Below are positions 54,618 through 63,924 of a stretch of DNA of 64,000 nt, piece by piece. The stretch's first letter is position 1, and each line of letters starts with the position of its first letter. Where the stretch lies: the NCBI RefSeq assembly GCF_028307215.1, contig NZ_JAQMHV010000013.1, positions 21,128-85,127 on the forward strand, given 5' to 3'. Under the pieces are notes generated by a model. That model made no database searches, was not told the DNA's origin, and saw nothing but the letters and a program-made list of their open reading frames with translations. Source of the DNA: Falsirhodobacter sp. 20TX0035 (lineage in GTDB: Bacteria; Pseudomonadota; Alphaproteobacteria; Rhodobacterales; Rhodobacteraceae). The translations under genes were made by a program, and so were the position numbers.

Positions 54618-56378
54618 TCACGGAACCTTCGGGGGGATGATGATGTCGTCGGTGACGGGCACCGTCTGACGTTCGATCATGCGGTGAACATGGGGGCGTT
54701 CGGGCCCGCGATGCAGCTTCAGAAGCTGGTCGAAGCTTTCCACATCGGCCTGCGTGCGTCGGATGTTGTGGCGGATGTATTCGGCCCAAGTCGGCACGTG
54801 ATAGGTTTCGATCCAGATGTCGGGGTTTTCCAGATCGCGCAGCAGCGACCATTGCCGCGCCCCGTCCCGGATGCGCACGCGACGGCGCTGGGCCATGGCC
54901 TTCAGGAAGGCCTCGGTGTTCTCGGGCGGGATGTCCCAGTCCACCATGATCATGATGGGCCCCGACTGCGCCTTCAGGTCCAGCCGCAGGGCGGGGGCGC
55001 TGAACCGGTTCGCGGGATCGAGGTTGATGTCCGAAAAGTCGGGCATGGGCCAGACCCGCCCCAGAAGGCAGCCGCCCAGCAGCAGGGCCGCCGCCAGCAA
55101 AAGCGCGGTGGGGATGGAGATGTCCTCGGCCAAGGCACCCCAGATCCAGCTGCCGATGGCCATGCCGCCGAAGGTCGCCGTCTGATAGATCGACAGCGCG
55201 CGCCCCACCACCCAGCGGGGGGTGGCCAGCTGCACCGACACGTTGAACAGCGACAGCGCGCTGACCCAGGCCGAACCGGCCAGCATCAGGCCCAGGATGG
55301 TCAATGGCCGTGCGGTCGAAAAGGCGACGATGACCAGCCCCACCGCATTCACGGCAAAGGCGCCAGCGATCAGCGTTTCGATCCGCAGATGGGCGCGCAG
55401 GCGGGGCGAGGCGAGCGCCCCGGCGATGGCGCCCAGCCCGAAGGCGCCCAGCATCAGGCCGAAGGTTTCCGCCTCGGCCCCCAGGATGTCGCGGGTGATG
55501 ACGGGCAGCAGCGCCAAGGAGGCGACAGAGCCGGTGCCGAAGATCAGCCCCCGCAGGATCACGCGCGACAGGTTCGGCGACAGCGCGACATAGCGGATGC
55601 CGACGGCCATAGCGTGCCCCAGCCGCTCGGGCGGCAGGATGCGCCGCTCCTGCGGGCTTTGCCAGCGGGCGAGGGCCCAGATCACGGCGGTGTAGCTGAC
55701 GGCGTTCAGGGCGAAGGCGGCGGCGGGCCCGGCGCTGGCCACGATCAGACCCCCGACGGCCGGCCCGATCGACCGCATGAGGTTGAAGCTCATGGAATTC
55801 AGGGTGATGGCCGCGGGCAGATCCTCGCGCGGGACAAGATCGCGCATGGAAGCCTGCCATGAGGGCAGGTGCATCGCGTTGCCGCAGCCCAGAAGGAAGG
55901 TGAAGGCCAGAAGCGTCCAGGGCGTCAGCAGCCCGAGGAACGCAACCACCGCCAGCAGGGCCGAGATGACCAGAAGAAAGCTTTGCGCCGCCAGCATGAC
56001 GCGGCGGCGGGGGAAGTTGTCGGCAAGCGCGCCCGCGGCCACCGCCAGGATCATCACCGGCAGGGTGGTGGAGGCCTGCACCAGCGCCACCATGTCGTGC
56101 GACGGCGTCAGCAGCGCCATCTGCCAGCCCGCGCCCACGTTCTGGATCAGGGTCCCAAGATTGGCGACCAGCGTCGCGGTCCAGATCATCCGGAAGGCCG
56201 GATGCTTCAGCGGCACGAAGGGCGAGGTGGAGGCCTTGCCCGGCGTGGCGGTCCCGCTGGCCCCCGGATCGGCCGAGGCGGGGGAGGTCGGTCCTCCGCG
56301 TTCGGCGCCGGTGCGCGTGTCGGGGGCGGGCTGTTCGAAACGGTCGGGGGCGGGGGTGTCGCGTTCGTCGGCTGGCAT
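54618..56378 (-). CDS. MFS exporter with C-terminal monooxygenase-like domain
   Basis: Major facilitator protein of the EntS/MFS_3 type, 586 residues. Residues 1–55 are a proline/glutamate-rich cytoplasmic start, about 58–460 hold 12 membrane segments (with the ADNFPRRRVML loop after helix 3), and about 475–575 form a soluble domain IMIMVDWDIPPENTEAFLKA, then QWSLLRDLENPDIWIETYHV, resembling antibiotic-biosynthesis monooxygenase folds. The substrate is unknown; siderophore or drug export is possible. It lies between argB and engB on the same strand. Confidence 0.86.
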   Translation of the reverse strand: MPADERDTPAPDRFEQPAPDTRTGAERGGPTSPASADPGASGTATPGKASTSPFVPLKHPAFRMIWTATLVANLGTLIQNVGAGWQMALLTPSHDMVALVQASTTLPVMILAVAAGALADNFPRRRVMLAAQSFLLVISALLAVVAFLGLLTPWTLLAFTFLLGCGNAMHLPSWQASMRDLVPREDLPAAITLNSMSFNLMRSIGPAVGGLIVASAGPAAAFALNAVSYTAVIWALARWQSPQERRILPPERLGHAMAVGIRYVALSPNLSRVILRGLIFGTGSVASLALLPVITRDILGAEAETFGLMLGAFGLGAIAGALASPRLRAHLRIETLIAGAFAVNAVGLVIVAFSTARPLTILGLMLAGSAWVSALSLFNVSVQLATPRWVVGRALSIYQTATFGGMAIGSWIWGALAEDISIPTALLLAAALLLGGCLLGRVWPMPDFSDINLDPANRFSAPALRLDLKAQSGPIMIMVDWDIPPENTEAFLKAMAQRRRVRIRDGARQWSLLRDLENPDIWIETYHVPTWAEYIRHNIRRTQADVESFDQLLKLHRGPERPHVHRMIERQTVPVTDDIIIPPKVP

Positions 56379-56407
56379 GGGTCTCCTCCGCCCCGTGACC
56401 TAGTGCG

Positions 56408-57055
56408 TCATTGCAGCGAGGCGATGATCGCGCGCAGGGTTTCGATGCCGTCCCCCTTTTCCGAGCTTGTGACCACCAGTTCCGGGAAGGCGGCAGGGTG
56501 CTTTTGCAGCGCCCCTTTCACCTGTTCGATCGTGGCCTCACGCTCTGCCCGGCTGACCTTATCGGCCTTGGTCAGCACGGTCTGGAAGGTCACGGCGGAC
56601 TTGTCCAGAAGGCTCATGATCTCGTCATCGACCTTCTTCACGCCATGGCGGGTGTCGATCAGCACAAAGGCGCGGCGCAGGGTGGTGCGGCCCGCCAGAT
56701 AGCTTTTCAAAAGCGCCTGCCACTTCGCCACGATCGCGACCGGCGCCTCGGCATAGCCGTAGCCCGGAAGGTCGACGAGGTATTTCTCCTCGCCAAGCGT
56801 GAAGAAGTTGATCTCCTGCGTGCGGCCGGGGGTGTTGGACGCGCGGGCCAGCGACTTGCGCCCCGTCAGCGCGTTGATCAGGCTCGATTTGCCGACGTTG
56901 GAGCGTCCGGCGAAACACACCTCCACCCGGTCGGCGGGGGGCAGGCCCGACATGGCGACGACGCCTTTGACGAAGTCCACGGGGCCGGCGAACAAGAGGC
57001 GGCCGCGTTCGCGCGCGAAGTCGTCCGGTTCGGGGGCAAGGGTGAAGGTCAGCAT
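56408..57055 (-). CDS. engB: GTP-binding protein EngB (YsxC/YihA)
   Basis: Essential GTPase for large-subunit assembly; 215 residues. G1 GRSNVGKSSL at about 50–59, G2/G3 ASNTPGRTQEINFF and DLPGYGYAE, and G4 TKADK are visible. Its ATG at 57055 overlaps the MOSC gene end by seven bases; the longer open frame upstream is out of family. The set yidC–MOSC–engB is a known alphaproteobacterial order. Confidence 0.96.
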   Translation of the reverse strand: MLTFTLAPEPDDFARERGRLLFAGPVDFVKGVVAMSGLPPADRVEVCFAGRSNVGKSSLINALTGRKSLARASNTPGRTQEINFFTLGEEKYLVDLPGYGYAEAPVAIVAKWQALLKSYLAGRTTLRRAFVLIDTRHGVKKVDDEIMSLLDKSAVTFQTVLTKADKVSRAEREATIEQVKGALQKHPAAFPELVVTSSEKGDGIETLRAIIASLQ

Positions 57056-57783
57056 GGGCGCACCGTATCTCCTCTGGCGATCTCGCCGCCACGGATCACG
57101 CGTGCATAGACGCCGAAATCGCGATGGCCGTAATGGGTGAACAGGGCCGCCAGCGTGTCGGCGTCGACATGGCCCGTGTCGGGGTTGGCGGTGGTGGCCT
57201 TGCAGCGGGTGATCCGCTCCTCGATCCGCAGGACGGTGTCGCCGATGGCGATGTTTTGCCCGATCATGTCGAATTCGGCCCAGGGGGTCAGGCCGTCCAG
57301 CCACAGGTTGCCGCGCCAGCGGTGGATCGACAGGTCCGTGCCCATCCGCGCCGACAGATCGGCCAGCGAGGACAGGGACAGGATCGACACCGACGGAAAC
57401 TCGCTGTCCGTCATGCCGCGATCCGCTTGCATGATCCGGGCGGACGCCGCGCGGTGGGCGGGCATCAGGGGGCGCACCCAGTCCAGAAAGCGGGGCAGGT
57501 CCGCGCCCTCGTCCGGGCAAAAGGCAAGGTCCGGGCGGTCCGGGTGGGACAGGGTGACGATGTCCCCCTCCAGCCGGGCCGTGATGGCCATCAGGGCAGG
57601 GGCCTTCGCCCCGCGCGAGAAGTTGGCGCAGTGCATCCAGCCGTCCGTGATCTTCGCCGCCTCATGCGCGACGGCCCAGTGGCGGTCGAAGGGCAGGCAG
57701 GCGCCGGCCGAAAGCAGAACGGACGCGATCTCCTCGCGTCCGTGTGCCTTGATCGGGTGCCGCCAGATGGAGGACAGGATCAT
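57049..57783 (-). CDS. MOSC domain protein
   Basis: A 244-residue protein with an N-terminal MOSC-like beta-barrel region (IWRHPIKAHGREEIASVLLS) and a C-terminal MOSC domain with RWRGNLWLDGLTPWAEFD then RCKATTANPDTGHVD, where the cysteine is the one usually placed to carry sulfur. MOSC proteins handle molybdenum cofactor sulfuration or related reactions. The ATG overlaps the yidC stop by four bases, and its end overlaps engB by seven. Confidence 0.9.
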   Translation of the reverse strand: MILSSIWRHPIKAHGREEIASVLLSAGACLPFDRHWAVAHEAAKITDGWMHCANFSRGAKAPALMAITARLEGDIVTLSHPDRPDLAFCPDEGADLPRFLDWVRPLMPAHRAASARIMQADRGMTDSEFPSVSILSLSSLADLSARMGTDLSIHRWRGNLWLDGLTPWAEFDMIGQNIAIGDTVLRIEERITRCKATTANPDTGHVDADTLAALFTHYGHRDFGVYARVIRGGEIARGDTVRPC

Positions 57784-59588
57784 TTCTTGCGTTTGCTCTT
57801 CTGCTCGATGGCGGCGGCGGTGGCTTCGGCCGCCTTCTTCCGCTTGAAGCTGGTCCGGATGTTCCCGAACACGTCCGGCCGCGATCCGTGGCTGGTCATG
57901 ATCAGGTATTGCTGGCCGAAGGTGATCAGGTTGTTCGTGATCCAGTAGAGGACGAGACCGCTGGCGAAGTGGCCCAGCATGAACATGAAGACCCAGGGCA
58001 TCCAGGCGAAGATCATCTGCTGCGTCGGATCCGGGGGCGCCGGGTTCAGCTTCTGCTGCAGCCACATGGAGATGCCCAGAAGGATGGGCAGCACGCCGAT
58101 GAAGACCATGGCCAGCGTGGTCCCCGCCTCGGGCGCGGCCCAGGGCAGAAGGCCGAACAGGTTGAACAGCGACGACGGATCGGGCGCCGACAGATCCTGC
58201 AGCCAGCCGAAGAAGGGGGCGTGGCGCAGTTCGATCGTGACCAGGATCACCTTGTAGAGCGAGAAGAAGATCGGGATCTGCAGCAGGATCGGCAGGCAGC
58301 CCGCCGCGGGGTTGACCTTCTTTTCCTTGTAGAGAGTCATCATCTCCTTCTGGAGCTTCGCGCGGTCGTCGCCCGCACGTTCCTTCAGGGCCTCCATCTC
58401 GGGCTGGAGTTCCTTCATCCGCGCCATGGACACGTAGGACTTGTAGGCCAGCGGCAGAACCAGCGCCTTCAGAAGGAAGGTCAGCGCGATGATGGACACG
58501 CCCATGTTGCCGATATGCGCGTTCAGCCAGTGCAGGACGTGGAAGATCGGCTTCGTCAGGAAGAAGAACCAGCCCCAGTCGATGGAATCGATGAAGCCCG
58601 GAACGCCTTGGTCGTTCTGGTAGTGACGGATCGTGGCCCATTCCTTGGCGCCCGCAAAGACGCGCTGCGAGGATTCGATCGTGGCGCCCGGCGCGACCGT
58701 CATGACAGGCATGCGGGTTTCGGTCGTGAACACGTCCTGCTGGGCGAGGTATTTCTCCACGGCCGTGAAGGCCTGGCCCTGCTGCGGGATGAGGGTGGTC
58801 ATCCAGTAGTGGTCGGTGAAGCCGATCCAGCCATCGGCCGTCGCCTCGTGCAACTCGGCCTGCGCGCCTTCGCGCGGCACTTGCGGAAGGTCGCGGACGG
58901 CCTTGTACTTCGTCTCCATCAGCTCGCCATCGACGCGGCCGACGACGCCTTCATGCAGCACGAAGAAGCCCTGCAGGTCGACCGGCGTGCCGTGGCGCGC
59001 GATCATGCCATAGGGGGCCAGACGCTGTTCGGCCGTTCCGGTGTTCTGCACGCGGTCGGTGACCGTGAACATGTATTGCTGATCGACCGCGATGGTGCGC
59101 GTGAAGACAAGGCCCGCCGGGCTTTGCCATTGCAGCGTCACCGGCGTGTCGGGCGTCAGCGTGCCCTGGCCCTGCACGGACCAGACCGTGTCCGGACCCG
59201 GCACGTCGGGGAAGTCGAGACCGCCGGCCGGCACCCAGCCCTGCAGGGTGTAGTAGGCGTGATCCTCACCCACCGGGGTCAGAAGGCGCACGTTGTCCGA
59301 ATTGTCGTCCAGCGTGACGTGATAGCCCTTCAGCAGCAGGTCGTCGATCCGCCCCCCTTGGGTGGAGATCGAGCCCGACAGTTCCGGCGTGTCGATGGAG
59401 ATGCGGGGCGCATCGGCCGGCGCGGGGGCGTCGGCCTGCTGCGTCACGGGCGTGTCTTCCATCGTGCTGACGGCGTCCGGTTCGGCAGGGTCGTTCGCCT
59501 GCTGTTCCGGTGGGAACAGCCAGAACCATCCCAGCATCACCAGAAGGCTGAGGACGATCGCGAGGATGAGGTTCTTGGTGTTTTCCAT
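57780..59588 (-). CDS. yidC: Membrane protein insertase YidC
   Basis: Inserts and folds inner-membrane proteins with or without SecYEG; 602 residues. An N-terminal anchor (NLILAIVLSLLVMLGWFWLF) is followed by the large periplasmic domain (about 60–350) and five C-terminal membrane segments with AARP-like ARMKELQPEMEALKERAGDD and NPAAGCLPILLQIPIFFSLY. It is overlapped by the MOSC gene. ttcA lies 94 bases upstream, between yidC and yidD. Confidence 0.98.
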   Translation of the reverse strand: MENTKNLILAIVLSLLVMLGWFWLFPPEQQANDPAEPDAVSTMEDTPVTQQADAPAPADAPRISIDTPELSGSISTQGGRIDDLLLKGYHVTLDDNSDNVRLLTPVGEDHAYYTLQGWVPAGGLDFPDVPGPDTVWSVQGQGTLTPDTPVTLQWQSPAGLVFTRTIAVDQQYMFTVTDRVQNTGTAEQRLAPYGMIARHGTPVDLQGFFVLHEGVVGRVDGELMETKYKAVRDLPQVPREGAQAELHEATADGWIGFTDHYWMTTLIPQQGQAFTAVEKYLAQQDVFTTETRMPVMTVAPGATIESSQRVFAGAKEWATIRHYQNDQGVPGFIDSIDWGWFFFLTKPIFHVLHWLNAHIGNMGVSIIALTFLLKALVLPLAYKSYVSMARMKELQPEMEALKERAGDDRAKLQKEMMTLYKEKKVNPAAGCLPILLQIPIFFSLYKVILVTIELRHAPFFGWLQDLSAPDPSSLFNLFGLLPWAAPEAGTTLAMVFIGVLPILLGISMWLQQKLNPAPPDPTQQMIFAWMPWVFMFMLGHFASGLVLYWITNNLITFGQQYLIMTSHGSRPDVFGNIRTSFKRKKAAEATAAAIEQKSKRKK

Positions 59589-59682
59589 GAGGCCGATAGC
59601 GCCTTTTTCAGTCCGCGGGTCAGCGGTGGTTCAACAGAAGGGGGGGGCAAAGGTCAAGCCTTTTCCCCCGGGGCGCACGGCG

Positions 59683-60549
59683 TCATTCGGCCGCGCGAAG
59701 GCTGGGCGGGACGTCGGAACCGGCCGTGCCGGCCATCAACCCCGCGAAATCGAACAGGGTCGGGTCCAGCAGGTGCGAAGGCTGGGCCTTCATCAGGGCG
59801 CGGAACATGATCTGGCGGCGGCCCGGATGGCGCGCCTCCCACCCGTCCAGAAGCTGCTTCACCTGCTGGCGCTGCAGCCCGTCCTGCGATCCGCACAGGT
59901 CGCAGGGGATGATGGGATAGTTCATGGCGGTGGCGAAGGCCTCGCAATCCGCCTCGGCCACGAAGGCGAGGGGGCGGTGCACGAACAGATCCCCATCCTC
60001 GTTCAGAAGGCGCGGCGGCATGGTGGCCAGCCGCCCCCTGTGGAACAGGTTCATGAAGAACGTCTCGAGGATGTCGTCGCGGTGATGGCCCAGCACGACG
60101 GCGGAACAACCTTCCTCGCGCGCGATGCGATACAGGTTGCCGCGGCGCAGGCGCGAACACAGCGCGCACATGGTCCGGCCCTGCGGGACCTTGTCCATCA
60201 CCACCGAATAGGTGTCGCGGTATTCAATCCGGTGGGGCACGCCCATCCGGGTCAGGAAGTCGGGCAGAACGGTCGCGGGGAAGTTCGGCTGTCCCTGGTC
60301 CAGATTGCAGGCCAGCAGGTCCACGGGCAGCAGGCCGCGCCACTTCAGTTCGGTCAGAACCGCCAGAAGGGTGTAGCTGTCCTTGCCGCCCGACAGGCAG
60401 ACCAGCCAGCGGTCCCCAGGCGTGATCATGCCATAGGTGCCCATCGCGTCCCGCACCTCGCGCACAAGGCGCTTGCGCAGCTTGCGGAACTCCGTCGTCT
60501 TGGGGGCTTCGTGGAACAGCGGGTGGATGTCGTCGGCCTCGTCCAGCAT
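59683..60549 (-). CDS. ttcA: tRNA 2-thiocytidine(32) synthetase TtcA
   Basis: ATP-dependent enzyme that thiolates C32 of certain tRNAs using an Fe–S cluster; 288 residues. The PP-loop [14 protein letters not shown] is at about 50–63, and Fe–S cysteines appear in [10 protein letters not shown] and in [14 protein letters not shown] start it at ATG 60549, which overlaps the yidD stop by one base. The open frame further upstream crosses yidD and rnpA and is not real. Its place inside the rpmH–yidC cluster is a lineage feature. Confidence 0.95.
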   Translation of the reverse strand: MLDEADDIHPLFHEAPKTTEFRKLRKRLVREVRDAMGTYGMITPGDRWLVCLSGGKDSYTLLAVLTELKWRGLLPVDLLACNLDQGQPNFPATVLPDFLTRMGVPHRIEYRDTYSVVMDKVPQGRTMCALCSRLRRGNLYRIAREEGCSAVVLGHHRDDILETFFMNLFHRGRLATMPPRLLNEDGDLFVHRPLAFVAEADCEAFATAMNYPIIPCDLCGSQDGLQRQQVKQLLDGWEARHPGRRQIMFRALMKAQPSHLLDPTLFDFAGLMAGTAGSDVPPSLRAAE

Positions 60550-60779
60550 CAGCGTTTCCTTTCGGGCACGGGGTCGTAGCCGGATCCGCCAAGGGGGTGG
60601 CACCGGGCCAGACGGCGCAGCGTCAGCCATGTGCCGACAAGCGCCCCGCGCTTTTCCAGCGCCTCCAGCGCATAAACGGAACAGGTGGGCTGGAAGCGGC
60701 AAGCATGCCCGACCCAGGGCGACAGCAGCAACCGATAGGCCCGGACCGGCAGGGCGGCCAGATGGGCCAGCGGGCTCAC
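60549..60779 (-). CDS. yidD: Membrane protein insertion efficiency factor YidD
   Basis: Small membrane-associated protein that helps YidC-dependent insertion; 76 residues. It shows [20 protein letters not shown] followed by [18 protein letters not shown], the family signatures with the conserved cysteines. It starts with GTG overlapping the rnpA stop by four bases (GTGA), and overlaps ttcA by one base. Confidence 0.96.
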   Translation of the reverse strand: MSPLAHLAALPVRAYRLLLSPWVGHACRFQPTCSVYALEALEKRGALVGTWLTLRRLARCHPLGGSGYDPVPERKR

Positions 60780-61102
60780 TTGTGGACCTGGCGCAGGGCC
60801 AGCCGCAGATCCTCGCGCAGAGCGGCGAAATCCCGGGTGGCGGTGGTGCCCGGACGGCCCACCAGCACGTAGTCCCAGCCGGGCCGGCCGGCCTCGGTCA
60901 GCACAAGGCGCGCGATCTCGCGCAGGCGGCGCTTGGCGCGGTTGCGGGCCACGGCGTTGCCCAGCTTCTTGGAACAGGTGAAGCCGACCCGCATCGGGCC
61001 GTCATCGTCGCGCGCGCGGGCCTGCAGCAGAAAGCCCTGCGCCCCCTGCCGCCGTGCCTGCGCCGCCCGCAGGAAATCCGCCCGTTGTGCCAGGATCTGC
61101 AT
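60776..61102 (-). CDS. rnpA: Ribonuclease P protein component
   Basis: Protein subunit that helps the RNase P RNA mature tRNA 5' ends; 108 residues. It carries the RNR motif [16 protein letters not shown] and [14 protein letters not shown] use ATG 61102 ([15 protein letters not shown]); GTG 61108 two codons upstream and further ATGs are alternatives, and GGGGGTGA lies before the ATG. rpmH is 73 bases upstream on the same strand. Confidence 0.95.
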   Translation of the reverse strand: MQILAQRADFLRAAQARRQGAQGFLLQARARDDDGPMRVGFTCSKKLGNAVARNRAKRRLREIARLVLTEAGRPGWDYVLVGRPGTTATRDFAALREDLRLALRQVHK

Positions 61103-61175
61103 GATCACCCCCGGACATGACAAGGCCGCCGGCATCTTTCGAACCGGCGGCATGTCAGGTCGTCGTCCCGAAAGA

Positions 61176-61310
61176 TCAGGCCGACAGCTTGGCGCGGCCC
61201 TTGGCACGGCGGGCGTTCAGAACCGCGCGACCACCTTTGGTGGCCATGCGGGCGCGGAAGCCGTGACGGCGGGCGCGAACCAGGTTCGACGGTTGAAACG
61301 TGCGCTTCAT
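61176..61310 (-). CDS. rpmH: Ribosomal protein L34
   Basis: Tiny basic large-subunit protein, 44 residues, beginning [20 protein letters not shown] and ending [17 protein letters not shown]. First gene of the rpmH–rnpA–yidD–ttcA–yidC run. A good promoter lies 73–101 bases upstream. dnaA, which borders rpmH in many bacteria, is absent here. Confidence 0.98.
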   Translation of the reverse strand: MKRTFQPSNLVRARRHGFRARMATKGGRAVLNARRAKGRAKLSA

Positions 61311-61382
61311 TGCGAAACTCCATAAGACGGACTTGCCCGAGTGCCGCTTGTGGGATTCGGACGTCATGTATTCGAAGCCCGC

Positions 61383-61411
61383 CTCATAAGCGGACAGGCG
61401 GTCCAAGTCAA
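61383..61411 (-). promoter_or_regulatory. Promoter of rpmH–rnpA
   Basis: On the minus strand: TTGACT, a 17-base spacer, then TATGAG. It is back to back with the histidine kinase promoter. Confidence 0.7.
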
Positions 61412-61431
61412 CCGCCGCGTCGTTCTGCCCT

Positions 61432-61459
61432 TTGAGACGGCGCGACGGCGGTTTATGTA
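61432..61459 (+). promoter_or_regulatory. Probable promoter of the orphan histidine kinase
   Basis: TTGAGA, a 16-base spacer, then TATGTA. Transcription would start near 61466, after the first possible GTG at 61460, which supports the later start at 61499. Confidence 0.5.
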
Positions 61460-61498
61460 GTGACGGCATCGCGAGGGTGCCAATCGGGGTTGGACAGG

Positions 61499-62908
61499 GT
61501 GAAGATCGGACGATCGGGCTTTCTGAATTCTCTTTCGGGCCGTTTCCTCATGCTGACGGTGGTCTTCGTCCTTCTGGCGGAGGTGCTGATCCTTGTGCCG
61601 TCGATCGCGCGGTTCCGGCAAGATTATCTGCAGATGCGGCTGGAAAAGGCGCAGCTGGCCAGCCTTGCGCTGCTGACGACGGACGACACCATCTCCCCCC
61701 AGCTGGAGAAGGAGCTTCTGGACAACGCGGGCGTGTACAACGTGGTGCTGCGGCGCGACGCGGTGCGCCAGCTGGTCCTGTCCTCGCCCATCCCCCAGCC
61801 CATCGACGAGACGTTCGACCTGCGCATGATCAGCCACGCCGCCCTGATCCGCGACGCGCTTCAGGATTTCGCCGATCCGACGAATCGGGTGATCCGCGTG
61901 ATCGGCAACCCGGTGGAGCAGGGGGGCGACCTGATCGAGGTGGCGATGTCCACCGCCCCCCTTCGCACCGCAATGATCGACTACAGCCTGCGGATCCTCG
62001 TGATCTCGGCCGCGATTTCGATCGTGACGGCGGCGATCCTGTTCGTCGCCGTGCAGAAGCTGATGGTGCTGCCGATCCGCCGGCTGGTCGCCTACATGGC
62101 CGTCTATGCAGAGGCGCCCGAGGACGCGCGCCGCACCATCCAGCCCAACACCCGCATCACCGAGATCCGCGAGGCCGAGGAGGCGCTGCGGTCCATGCAG
62201 ACCCAGCTGACCGGCAACCTTCGCCAGAAGGAGCGTCTGGCCCAGCTGGGCGGGGCCGTCGCCAAGATCAGCCACGACCTGCGCAACATCCTGACCTCGG
62301 CCCAGCTGTTCGCCGACCGAATCGGCAACAGCGTGGACCCGGTGGTGGCGCGTTCGGCGCCGAAGCTGGTGAATTCGATCACCCGCGCGGTGTCCCTGTG
62401 CGAAACGACGCTGGCCTTCGGCAAGGCCGAGGAGCCGCCGCCCTCCATGACCCGATTCTCCCTCCGCATGCTGGTGGACGAGGTGCTGGAGGCCGAACTG
62501 CCGGAGGAAGGCGTGGTGGCCCCCGTTCTGGACGTGCCGGCGGGCCTGATGATCCGTGCAGACCGCGAGCAGCTCTATCGCGTGCTGTCGAACCTTCTGC
62601 GCAACGCCCGCCAGGCGATCGAGGCCACGGGCGAGCCGGGTAACATCGAGGTGGCCGGCGGCGAGGCGGACGCCGAATGGTGGGTGCGTGTGGGCGACAC
62701 CGGCCCCGGCCTGCCCCCCAAGGCGCGCGAGCATCTGTTCACCGCCTTTCAGGGCGGGGCGCGCAAGGGGGGCTCAGGCCTCGGCCTTGCCATCGCGTCC
62801 GAACTGGTGCGCGGCCATGGCGGACGGCTGGAACTCCTCAACTCCGGCGAGACGGGGACCGAGTTCCTGATCCGCCTGCCGAAGGGCGAAACGCTGGGCT
62901 CTGCGTGA
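61499..62908 (+). CDS. Orphan sensor histidine kinase
   Basis: Membrane histidine kinase with no response regulator beside it; about 469 residues from GTG 61499 ([18 protein letters not shown]). A first membrane segment lies at about 16–36, a sensor region follows, a second membrane segment at about 162–187 and a HAMP-like part to about 245. The H box is [14 protein letters not shown], then the N box [16 protein letters not shown] and [13 protein letters not shown] 61460 is possible but lies upstream of the likely RNA start. It is divergent from rpmH. Confidence 0.88.
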   Translation: MKIGRSGFLNSLSGRFLMLTVVFVLLAEVLILVPSIARFRQDYLQMRLEKAQLASLALLTTDDTISPQLEKELLDNAGVYNVVLRRDAVRQLVLSSPIPQPIDETFDLRMISHAALIRDALQDFADPTNRVIRVIGNPVEQGGDLIEVAMSTAPLRTAMIDYSLRILVISAAISIVTAAILFVAVQKLMVLPIRRLVAYMAVYAEAPEDARRTIQPNTRITEIREAEEALRSMQTQLTGNLRQKERLAQLGGAVAKISHDLRNILTSAQLFADRIGNSVDPVVARSAPKLVNSITRAVSLCETTLAFGKAEEPPPSMTRFSLRMLVDEVLEAELPEEGVVAPVLDVPAGLMIRADREQLYRVLSNLLRNARQAIEATGEPGNIEVAGGEADAEWWVRVGDTGPGLPPKAREHLFTAFQGGARKGGSGLGLAIASELVRGHGGRLELLNSGETGTEFLIRLPKGETLGSA

Positions 62909-62934
62909 TTTTTACATCCTTGTCGTTTTTCCAC

Positions 62935-62963
62935 TTGCGGACCCCCCCGCTGATCGGTAAATC
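62935..62963 (+). promoter_or_regulatory. Promoter of tRNA-Arg
   Basis: TTGCGG, a 17-base spacer, then TAAATC. The -10 box begins 16 bases before the tRNA, matching the tRNA-Trp promoter. Confidence 0.6.
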
Positions 62964-62973
62964 GCCTCTCAAC

Positions 62974-63050
62974 GGACCCGTAGCTCAGCTGGATAGAGCA
63001 TCAGACTACGAATCTGAGGGTCGGGCGTTCGAATCGCTCCGGGTCCGCCA
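62974..63050 (+). tRNA. trnR: tRNA-Arg (ACG)
   Basis: A 77-base cloverleaf. Acceptor GGACCCG pairs with CGGGTCC, D arm contains AGCTCAGCTGGATAGAGC, the anticodon stem TCAGA/TCTGA holds the loop CTACGAA (anticodon ACG, read as ICG after deamination), and the T arm contains GCGTTCGAATCGC. The 3' CCA is encoded. The sequence beyond it looks accessory. Confidence 0.97.
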
Positions 63051-63537
63051 TCCCTCTTCTTGTGAACACCGCGCAAAACTGCCTTCTGCGTCACGAAACT
63101 ACCTCGTGCGTGTGTGTCCGACATTTCCCGTTCGCGCCCTTCTGATCCGCCAAGTGGCGAAGCCATCCGTGCTTTTCACTTTGGATGACCTCATGTCATC
63201 CGAAGGGCAAAGCAGGGTGGGCGCAGCCCGGCCTGCGGCCGGACGGTGATCTGACACACGGGGCCGGAGCGGTGAAATTAGGAGGGGCCCGCGCCCTGGC
63301 GCGGGAGGAACCGGATTTTTCCGTGGAGGCTGACGCGCAGCGGCACCAGAGCCCGTGTTCAGAGCGCCGGCCGGATGGCAGGCGGACCTAAGAAATGGAA
63401 AGGTGTCAGGAGCGCCAGAGCGGAGCGGAGGCGCGGCTGTCCTTCGGATCAGCGATCGCGGCCACTACCGCGATCTCCGCATCAGCTTCCGAGGCCGCAG
63501 GGGCAGGGGTAGAGGATGAAGAAAGAGCCCAAAGCCG
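63051..63537. other. 487 bases without a convincing gene after tRNA-Arg
   Basis: Short open frames exist on the plus strand, but none has a good ribosome site, a known motif or Rhodobacteraceae-like codon pattern. A perfect inverted repeat CCCGCGCC/GGCGCGGG with a two-base centre lies at 63288–63305, and another GC palindrome near 63229–63243. The stretch looks like decayed or mobile-element-derived DNA. Confidence 0.5.
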
Positions 63538-63924
63538 TCATTCGGGGGAGGCCTTTTCTGTCGAAAGGAATTGCTGCCGGTATGCGACGGGTGACAGGCC
63601 CGTCCTGGTGCGGAAGTGGTGACGCAATGCATGAGCGGACGCAAATCCCACGGCGACTGCAACCTCCTCGATGCCCAGACGCCCTCTGCACAGCAGAACT
63701 TTGGCTGCCTCTACACGTTCCTCGATCAACCAGCCGCCGGGTGTGACGCCGGTCGCGTCGCGGAAGCGGCGGAGAAAGGTGCGAAGGCTCATCCCGCTTT
63801 CTCGCGCCATGCGCTTGACGGGCCAATCCTGGTCCAGCCTTTCGCGCAGCCGGTCGAGGAGCGGCGCGATCTGGCCCCCGCGTTGGACTGGCACCGGCCG
63901 TTGCAGGAATTGTGCCTGCCCGCC
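63538..63924 (-). pseudogene. Truncated GlxA/AraC-type transcriptional regulator
   Basis: The remaining 3' part encodes about 128 residues, beginning at GGQAQFLQRPVPV, which is the linker that joins the DJ-1/PfpI-like domain to the DNA-binding domain in GlxA-family regulators. Both AraC helix-turn-helix motifs follow (VKRMARESGMSLRTFLRRFR and IEEVAVAVGFASAHALRHHF). The N-terminal ligand-sensing domain is missing: upstream sequence is that of a mobile-element end. A TTG at 63930 could in theory start the fragment, but it lies in the inserted DNA. Probably inactive or altered. Confidence 0.82.

Noticed and set aside
63185..63391. A 68-codon plus-strand open frame after tRNA-Arg
   Set aside because: Composition and lack of motif suggest chance; it runs through palindromic GC repeats.
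63395..63622. A 75-codon plus-strand open frame near the truncated regulator
   Set aside because: Its second half is antisense to the clear AraC DNA-binding domain, there is no ribosome site and no recognisable motif.
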